In this document: positions 57,527 to 64,000 of the stretch, piece by piece
Numbering within the stretch: position 1 is the first letter of the stretch
Layout: each line of letters starts with the position of its first letter
Source of the DNA: Oncomelania hupensis
Taxonomy: Eukaryota > Mollusca > Gastropoda > Littorinimorpha > Pomatiopsidae
DNA length: 64,000 nt
Reading direction: 5' to 3'
Assembly (NCBI GenBank): GCA_036898135.1
Contig: CM072513.1
Span: 18,104,250-18,168,249 of the forward strand
Program-made: the position numbers and the translations under genes
Notes under the pieces: generated by a model
Seen by the model: the letters and a program-made list of their open reading frames with translations, nothing else
Databases searched by the model: none
Told to the model about the DNA's origin: nothing

Positions 57527-58377
57527 CGTCATACCTTGACTTCTGCAACCAACTTGGGGTACCGCCCGTGCCCGTGACTGATAGAGAGGTGGCGCTGTAT
57601 GCAGCGTACCTGGCTCGACGACTTAGGCCTGCCTCAGTGCGCCAGTACATTAACATTGTTAGGATCATGCATTTGGAATGTGGGATGAAGCATCCCTTTG
57701 AAGACTCGTGGTTAGTTAAGACTACCCTAAAAGGCATTGACAGAGAGAAAGGTTGTGAGGTGGTGCGAAAGGCCCCCATTACCCCCAGTTGTTGCTCGTC
57801 ATCAAATCCAAGTTGAACCTCACGCTCCCCCGAGACGCCATTTTCTGGGCAGCTTGTGTGACAATGTTCTTTGGTTTGCTGAGAAAATCAAATTTATTTT
57901 GTGACAAGTCTGGACTTGAACCCATCAGGCTGCTGGTCAGATCAAATTTTGTGGTGGAGCAGGGTCAGTGCCTCCACGTTCTGGTCAAGTGGTCAAAAAA
58001 CAATCAGTTCAAAGAAAGAACCCAAAACATTACCCTCCCTCTCTTGTACCCCCCACCCCCTTTGCCCAGTATCAGCAGTTGTGAACTGCTTCAAGCTCGT
58101 AGGCCCCCGCCCTCCCCTCTCCCAGGCCTTCCCCCTTTTGGCGTGCGATTTTTCAAAACGTCTCCGTCTTCTGTTGGGGGGTCGTACCGATATTTCCAGT
58201 CACAGTTTCAGAAGAGGTGGCGCCACCTGGGCACTGTCGTGCGGCGTGCCGGGTGAGGTCATCAAAGTCTTGGGTGACTGGAAAAGTTCAGCCTATCTGG
58301 CCTACGTGGATCAGATTCCACAACTGACTCTGGACTACTACAGAATGAAATTTTGCCAAAACCTCCCCTCTGGCTGA
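57463..58377 (+). pseudogene. DIRS-like tyrosine recombinase, two frameshifts
   Basis: N-terminal SAM-like DNA-binding half (FAENTFKTYRTHVTSYLDF; ASVRQYINIVRIMHLECGMK), then a frame change near 57,785 in a C-rich run, the catalytic part with FFGLLRKSNL (box-A Arg, about 57,882), and a second frame change at about 58,045-58,060 in CCCCCCACCC. The C-terminus reads SSHSFRRGGATWALSCGVPG, VIKVLGDWKSSAYLAYVDQ, which supplies His, Arg, Trp and the nucleophile Tyr. All expected catalytic residues remain, and both lesions lie in homopolymer-like C runs, so they could be real decay or consensus errors. Ends at a TGA at 58,375. Confidence 0.8.
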
Positions 58378-58405
58378 CTCTCCACTCCTTTTTGGGCGTT
58401 CCCTT

Positions 58406-58427
58406 CAGTGGTATACTCATACCACTG
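58406..58427. repeat. Hairpin: 9-bp arms, 4-base loop
   Basis: CAGTGGTAT-ACTC-ATACCACTG, just downstream of the recombinase stop. It could be part of the element's terminal structure; function unknown. Confidence 0.9.
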
Positions 58428-58673
58428 TTTTTGGGTCAATGTGTGTGGAAAAAAGAACCCATTTTAGTGTAAAAGGTTTAAATATTAAATGAAAGTGATG
58501 CCTTTGATTGAGGCACGTTTGAACGCCCAATTGGAGTTGAGATTTTGGAGTCACTTGGTTGGGTGTGTGTGATGTTTGTCTGTGTGCGTGTGTGTGTTTA
58601 AACTTATGATTCTACCTGGCTCACAATACATGATTCCTATTAGAAGCATGCACCTTTTTAATCAAGCAATTTT

Positions 58674-59165
58674 AAAACTCTTGTATCGTCTCTGGTTTTA
58701 TCAAAATTGATTACTGCAATTCTCTTCTCTTCGGCCTGCCTTCTTCATCAATACAGCCACTACAGCGCGTTCAGAATGCTGCAGCTAGACTAGTTCTTAA
58801 AAAGAAGAAACCTGATCCCATCACTTCTCTCCTGCACTCTCTTCACTGGCTTCCTGTCTCATCACGAATTGAATACAAAATATGCCTCCTATGCTATAAG
58901 TGTCTCTCTGATCCTGCACCATCATACTTATCTGTGCCTTGAACTCTACATGCCATCTCGTAATTTCCGGTCTTCTTCTGATACTCTCACCCTCCGCATT
59001 CTTCGCTCAAAACGTGTGTCTGCAGGTTCACGCTCCTTCTCTGTTTTTGGTCCAAGACCCTGGAACAAATTGTCCCTCTCTCTTCGCAACAAGCCTACAC
59101 TCTCTGCACAAATCTGCTCCCAAAACTCTTCTCTTTCCACCTCAGTGATGCTTCCAGTTTGACTA
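58674..59165 (+). pseudogene. CR1/L2-like LINE RT, piece 3 of 3
   Basis: Resumes as KTLVSSLVLSKIDYCNSLLF, SSSIQPLQRVQNAAARLVLK, HSLHWLPVSSRIEYKICLLC and CLSDPAPSYLS, then a stop and frame shift at about 58,940. YMPSRNFRSSSDTLTLRIL, SAGSRSFSVFGPRPWNKLS and NKPTLSA follow, ending at the stop at 59,160. This is the normal C-terminal order of CR1/L2-type polymerases. 3' UTR-like sequence follows to about 59,215; no tail repeat was identified. Confidence 0.85.
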
Positions 59166-59215
59166 TACACTCTGACTGACTGTTTATGTTGATTTGCTTA
59201 TCTTCCTTGGTATTT

Positions 59216-59861
59216 TATGTTCTGCCATACCAAGGATATATGTGTTGCCGCATGACAAAACCCGGCTAAAGACGCCAGGATTGATTCGCTGCTACAGCCA
59301 TAAAACACTAAAAATAGGCTACCCCATCAATTTTAAGATTGTTGCCTCTTTGTCTTTATTTAAGACTTTTCTTTAATATCCCAAACGGATTTTGTTCAAA
59401 ACTTACTAGAACATTGTTTATTTTGTTGATTTTGATAAGGGTGTTGATCACACCTTGCTAAAACAATGGCACTAATTGACCTCCGATACCCCAACTTTTC
59501 TTGTCCAACTATGAAGGGAAATCCCAAATGTGGATTGATATATAACGTCTGGAGAGTGAAAAGTTCCTATTGGTACTACGTTTTGGTACATAAAAGTGTG
59601 TGGCGTATGAATTTTTCATGAAATTCCTTGTTCCGAAGCTTGCTTGTGACACAAGTTGTGTTCGAATGTGTCTCTAGCCGGATCGTGAAAAACTGAAGTG
59701 TGTCCTATAGATTTTTGACGATTTTTAGTTCAAAGTGAATTATTTAATGTAGATAAACTCATCATACATCTATTTCAAGTGTTTTCTTGCAATATTTATG
59801 TTGCATTTGTTAGAAACAATTTGTCAAAGTAAGTGACCGATTCTTTTTGGAAACCGGAAGT
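59216..59861. other. Non-coding stretch upstream of the candidate exon
   Basis: No family recognised. A 60-aa frame at 59,194-59,376 is probably incidental. Could include the 5' region of the exon at 59,862. Confidence 0.45.
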
Positions 59862-60141
59862 GATGGCTTCGTCTCCAGCGTCAGTAGATGTGTCGTCTGC
59901 TAGAGTAGCTAGGGCCTTGAATCGACCCGGTTTTGCTTCTGAAGAGCTCCAAGACCTGCTTTCAGACTATTTTTATGATGGTGCCAGTGGGAACCGTGAT
60001 GAGGATTATGATTCTGACGAGCAGAAGCTTGATCCCGTTATTAAACGATACTGTTTATTTTCATGCAATGATTCATGTTTCGTAGGCCTCTTCGCTATTG
60101 GCGTGTCTTTAATAATCCGTCATTCTACTTGCATAGATTTA
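59862..60141 (+). CDS. Candidate first coding exon, unrecognised protein
   Basis: ATGGCTTCG with G at -3 and +4 starts MASSPASVDVSSARVARALN, then GFASEELQDLLSDYF and an acidic stretch (GNRDEDYDSDEQ), and continues to CIDLG. The frame ends at a strong splice-donor match, TTTAG|GTAAAG (60,142). A Ser/Ala-rich start followed by an acidic linker is common in nuclear proteins and in the N-termini of piggyBac-like transposases, but no domain is diagnostic. An upstream in-frame ATG at 59,833 is possible but in weaker context. It may be a real gene start, a transposase first exon or chance. Confidence 0.35.
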
Positions 60142-60149
60142 GGTAAAGG

Positions 60150-61290
60150 TTGAAAAGGCGATATCAGTGAAAGAATTACAGTAGGAGTGTGAAAAATATT
60201 TCAGTAGTATATTTTGTTGGGTGGAGGTGGGGTGGGGTGGTTGAAAAGGTAAGTAGTCTGGCCTGCATTCAATATTACTAGCATGACAAGTTGACTATGT
60301 TCTCAGTATTTATTATTGTTCATTTGTTGGTTTGTCTGTTTTAGGAAATGAACATGAGGACTATTTACCAAATTACTAGTAATTAGTATTTGCTTTGATA
60401 TTTGTGTTTATTTAAACTTTATAGAGCAAAATGACATGTTATTTTGATTTACACCTGTGACGTGACAGATTTATTCGACGTGCGGAAGGGAGTGGAGAAT
60501 CCGGGAATTATTAAAGCTTGATTATTAGGACTGAAAACTACCTAATGAAACTTTTGTTTTAGGTTTGTAATCTTTGTTTGACTATTTGAACTGAGCTGAT
60601 GTAGCTGCTTGCAATTAAACAAAAGATTACTTGACGGACGAGGGATTTAAGAGGGTGGGGAGAGGGAGGGGGCATTATGATAGGGTTTATTTTAGAAAAA
60701 TGATTGATTCAGGCCATGTTCTTGATATATTATTAAGTGTTTGAGTTATTATAGACTTGCTAAACACTTGTTTTATTTCTAATATGTTTAAAAACACTAT
60801 GCATTATGGATGGGTACAGAATAAAATTGTGCGTACTGTTTTAATTTGTTTATGTTCAGTATTGTGTGAATGGTGTATAATGTGAATTTTCTCATCTTAT
60901 CTCAACTCACTGCCATATTGCTGTCATCTTCCTGATTGTTTTGATACCAAATACATGCATGGGAAAATTCTGGTTGTGAAGTAATGATCATTTTACAATT
61001 CAAAACTTTGAAGGCAATTTCTGGAAATTAGCTCCCGAGAAAATAAAATATTTTAAAAAATCATAAAACATCAACCAATAAAGATAAAACAATTCTGTTT
61101 TTTGCATTTTGAAGATAATTTTTAGTACTTTGTTAATAAATAAATAAGTAATTTTTCATATTTTGACACTTTAGCCTGGTTTTCTCATGCTGCAACACAT
61201 ATGTGTGTGTGTGTGATGCGACAGTGTTGGTATGCGGCTAGAGTAGATTTTTTTTTGCTTGGATTTGGCAGGATACAAATGTTCGTATAA
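60150..61290. other. AT-rich stretch, no recognised gene
   Basis: Only short frames. Would be intronic if 59,862-60,141 is a real exon. Confidence 0.5.
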
Positions 61291-61293
61291 TTT

Positions 61294-61389
61294 TTTATTA
61301 TTACTACTACTGCTGCTGGTCCTCCTTTTCCTACTGCTGCTCATAATTATTACTAATCCTACTACTGCTATTACTACTTCTGCTACTGT

Positions 61390-61478
<89 letters not shown>

Positions 61479-61481
61479 CTT

Positions 61482-61574
<93 letters not shown>

Positions 61575-61575
61575 A
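61294..61575 (+). repeat. Chained (TAC)n-(TTC)n-(TTA)n arrays
   Basis: Degenerate CTA/CTG triplets, then pure TAC (61,391-61,449), TTC (61,450-61,510) and TTA (61,511-61,575). Each block differs from the next at one or two triplet positions, with sharp borders. Confidence 0.97.
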
Positions 61576-61644
61576 GTAGTGATGGCAATCAGAGTTAGGT
61601 ATAACCATCGTGGTGGTGATGGTTGTTGTCAAGATTCCGATGAT

Positions 61645-61646
61645 GT

Positions 61647-61693
<47 letters not shown>

Positions 61694-61711
61694 TTGATGA
61701 TGCTGATGATT

Positions 61712-61773
<62 letters not shown>
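61645..61773 (+). repeat. (GAT)n array
   Basis: About 40 GAT triplets with GTT/GCT/TAT interruptions. Confidence 0.97.
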
Positions 61774-61774
<1 letters not shown>

Positions 61775-61779
61775 GCTGT

Positions 61780-62259
61780 TATGATTTCTGGAATATGCTA
61801 AGAGCAGAGAAGGGGTGTTGAGAGGGTTGGGAATGATGACATGCGATACAGTTACAATAATACTTATAAATTGATTAGACGAAAATTATACAGTATATGC
61901 AGTGACAAACAAACACACGCGCATGCTGACAATAAGAATATTGAAGTAGAAACATCGACAAATTACTTGGTAATGCGATCCAGAAACCCAGACCATGACA
62001 CATACAGGACCTGAACCCGTCATTACCAGACGTTGACAAAATAATGCAAAAAAAAAAAAAAACTAACCACAGCCAGTGACACATACAGTCGTGACACGCA
62101 GCTCAGTTCTATATGGTGGTGTGGTGACACATGCACAACTCATCACCACCAGCCACAGTCTAAACCCTAGGCACGTGACTCAAGAACCCAGACAGACGCA
62201 CAGATAACCCTCTCCAGTGACGTTACGCACATCCTAACCTAAACCAGACTGCATGACGA

Positions 62260-62328
<69 letters not shown>

Positions 62329-62635
62329 CTCTCTCCCCCCTCTCTTCCTATCTCTGTTGACTGCGCTGTATAATCCTTGGAATCCCTTTTATATAATTTG
62401 TATGGGTGTCCTGCGTCTTGGCCATTTAGGATCGATGCGTATGAGGTTTGGCATTCCGAGTATATTAATTCGACCCTTCAATAAGATGGACAATGAAATT
62501 GCGACTAAAGGATCTGTAGTCAAATATTTTAAAGAAGTCATGATTATTTAATTAAATTAATTAATCAATAATTTATTTTACAAGAAAATACAATATTTTT
62601 CCACATCTATTTTTTAAATAATGAAAATGATCTAT
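61780..62635. other. Stretch with (CT)n, no recognised gene
   Basis: (CT)n at 62,262-62,332. A 64-aa frame at 62,357-62,551 is not recognised. Confidence 0.55.
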
Positions 62636-62638
62636 CTA

Positions 62639-62667
62639 CTTACATATCTATCTATCTATCTATCTAT
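62639..62667 (+). repeat. (TATC)n microsatellite
   Basis: About six TATC units. Confidence 0.9.
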
Positions 62668-62839
62668 GATTTCTTTAGTTAGATTACTTGTTTGTCTATT
62701 TTGAGGCTGGGAGATTATGAGCGGTGCTAGATTCAGGGGGTAGAATACACTATCAAAATACCTCTCTACATAAAAATGCAATAGGAAGAAGTTATCTCCC
62801 TCTATACATACCCAACTAGTCTTCAATGTTCCTTAGCAA

Positions 62840-63304
62840 AGTGTAGTGTAGTGTAGTGTAGTGTAGTGTAGTGTAGTGTAGTGAAGTGTAGGGAAGTGTA
62901 GTGTAGTGTAGTGTAGTGAAGTGTAGGGAAGTTTAGTGTAGTGTAGTGTAATGTAGTGTAGTGTAGGGAAGTGTAGTGTAGTGTATGGAAGTGTAGTGTA
63001 ATGTAGTGTAGTGTAGGGAAGTGTAGTGTAGTGTAGTGTATGAAAGTGTAGTGTAGTGTATGGAATGTAGTGTATGGAAGTTTAGTGTAGTGTAGTGTAG
63101 TGTAGTGTAGTGTAGGGAAGTGTAGTGTAGTGTAGGGAAGTGTAGTGTAGGGAAGTGTAGTGTAGTGTAGTGTAGTGAAGTGTAGAGTAGTGTATTGTAG
63201 GGTATGTAGTGTAGTGTAGTGTAGTGTAGTGTAGTGTAGTGTAGTGTAGTGTAGTGTAGTGTAGTGTAGTGTAGTGTAGTGTAGTGTAGTGTAGTACAGT
63301 GTAA
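62840..63304 (+). repeat. GTGTA pentanucleotide array, about 465 bp
   Basis: GTGTA units interrupted by GGGAA, GTGAA, TGGAA and ATGTA variants in the middle; nearly pure at both ends. The HYTTL repeat frame on the minus strand is an artefact. Confidence 0.97.
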
Positions 63305-63440
63305 TTTGTTGTTGTTGTAAAGTTTCCGAACTAAAAGGAGGGTACTGATCATCCCATTACTATCTACTGGAAATTAGGAAATGAAGAAGTGATCTGCAGT
63401 AAATTTGGAGCACGCAAGTACTCCATAATATTACATTGGC

Positions 63441-63768
63441 TTCGCGCTGATAGTATTTTTTTGTGTAGTACAATCTCCTGTTTCGCGCTGATAGTATTAT
63501 TTTGTGTAGTACAATCTCCTGTTTCGCGCTGATAGTATTATTTTGTGTAGTACAATCTCCTGTTTCGCGCTGATAGTATTATTTTGTGTAGTACAATCTC
63601 CTGTTTCGCGCTGATAGTATTATTTTGTGTAGTACAATCTCCTGTTTCGCGCTGATAGTATTATTTTGTGTAGTACAATCTCCTGTTTCGCGCTGATAGT
63701 ATTATTTTGAGTAGTACAATCTCCTGTTTCGCGCTGATAGTATTATTTTGTGTAGTACAATCTCCTGT
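63441..63768 (+). repeat. 41-bp tandem repeat, 8 units
   Basis: Unit: TTTCGCGCTGATAGTATTAT then TTTGTGTAGTACAATCTCCTG. Copies are nearly identical: one T-run change in unit 1 and TTGTG to TTGAG in unit 7. Spacerless, so not CRISPR. Confidence 0.97.
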
Positions 63769-63835
63769 GCAAATGGCTTCCAAAGTAGGCAGAGACTGCC
63801 GAACAATCAAAGGGTAATGATGGTATTCCACTACT

Positions 63836-64000
63836 TACCTGGCCTGGTAGATCAGGTGATTGTTGATCCGAAGTGTGCGGGTTCCGACCACGTAAGGGAC
63901 GATCTTATGTGACTTTGGTACAAGACTTTCAGGTCACCAAAGGTTTTCTTCCGGGAACTCTGGTTTCTTCCCTCCCTTCAATAATGGTACTGGAAGGAGT
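63836..64000 (+). mobile_element. tRNA-derived SINE, runs off the window
   Basis: Head: CTGGTAGATCAGGTGATTG (box A-like, 63,844) and GGGTTCCGACC (box B-like, 63,879-63,889). The body is CTTATGTGACTTTGGTAC, AGGTTTTCTTCCGGGAACTC, TGGTTTCTTCCCTCCCTTCA and ATAATGGTACTGGAxG. The body matches 51,420-51,530. The 3' end lies beyond the window. Confidence 0.7.

Larger units (their letters stand above)
56575..58673 (+). mobile_element. DIRS-like (tyrosine recombinase) retrotransposon, RT-deleted
   Basis: A 2.1-kb insertion holding an RNase H and a tyrosine recombinase in the order and spacing of the DIRS/Ngaro group. Gag and RT cannot be found; only about 215 bases precede the RNase H frame. No long target duplication is seen: only AAA is shared at the junctions, as expected for recombinase-mediated integration. 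It contains palindromes near both ends (56,624-56,641; 58,406-58,427) and a 10-base inverted pair (58,392-58,401; 58,521-58,530). Confidence 0.8.

Noticed and set aside
62933..63352. HYTTL repeat protein on the minus strand
   Set aside because: Translation of the GTGTA pentamer array.
63441..63768. CRISPR-like 41-bp repeats
   Set aside because: Perfectly abutting units, no spacers.

Overview
The window is non-coding, repeat-dominated DNA from an animal, most likely a lophotrochozoan and plausibly a gastropod mollusc. That guess rests on the mix of RTE-like and CR1/L2-like non-LTR retrotransposons, a DIRS-type tyrosine-recombinase retrotransposon, tRNA-derived SINEs, a THAP-like first exon and very abundant trinucleotide arrays; the sequence itself does not fix the taxon. 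No complete host gene is present. Two possible first exons (51,895-52,074 and 59,862-60,141) are the only candidate host coding pieces.

Layout. 0-14.2 kb holds scattered retrotransposon remains (RNase H pseudogene at 1.4-2.4 kb; four copies of an RTE-like LINE ending in GGATA repeats at 3.4, 8.3-9.5, 9.7-10.4 and 13.7-14.1 kb), many microsatellites, a SINE with clear target-site duplications (11.7 kb) inside an older dispersed element, and a fold-back element (12.8-13.35 kb). A 500-base N gap follows at 14,191-14,690. 14.7-18.2 kb has local duplications, a (TTTA)n array, a small inverted repeat and a minus-strand SINE.

18,215-45,046 is a giant satellite: about 26 kb of a 24-bp monomer with 15-bp short variants, organised into higher-order modules that each begin with a 7-bp duplication. 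One 711-bp retroposon interrupts it at 42,984. The very long open frames here are artefacts: the monomer is a multiple of 3 and lacks stops in four of six frames.

45-52 kb contains a second, 33-bp satellite (48.28-49.77 kb) that grew inside a dispersed element whose relative at 11.3-12.25 kb has only one unit, and a 77-bp minisatellite that runs into a SINE. 51.9-59.2 kb is an exon-like THAP fragment followed by LINE 3' ends with different tails, a retroposon with a 16-bp target-site duplication, and a nested complex: a plus-strand CR1/L2-like LINE split into three pieces by a minus-strand LINE and by a 2.1-kb DIRS-like element that keeps RNase H and tyrosine recombinase but lacks recognisable RT. 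59.2-64 kb has a candidate exon, long microsatellites, a GTGTA array, a 41-bp array and the start of another SINE.

There is no operon or pathway here. The main interest is how satellites, retroposons and nested insertions are built, and several events can be reconstructed because the uninterrupted target is visible elsewhere in the window.
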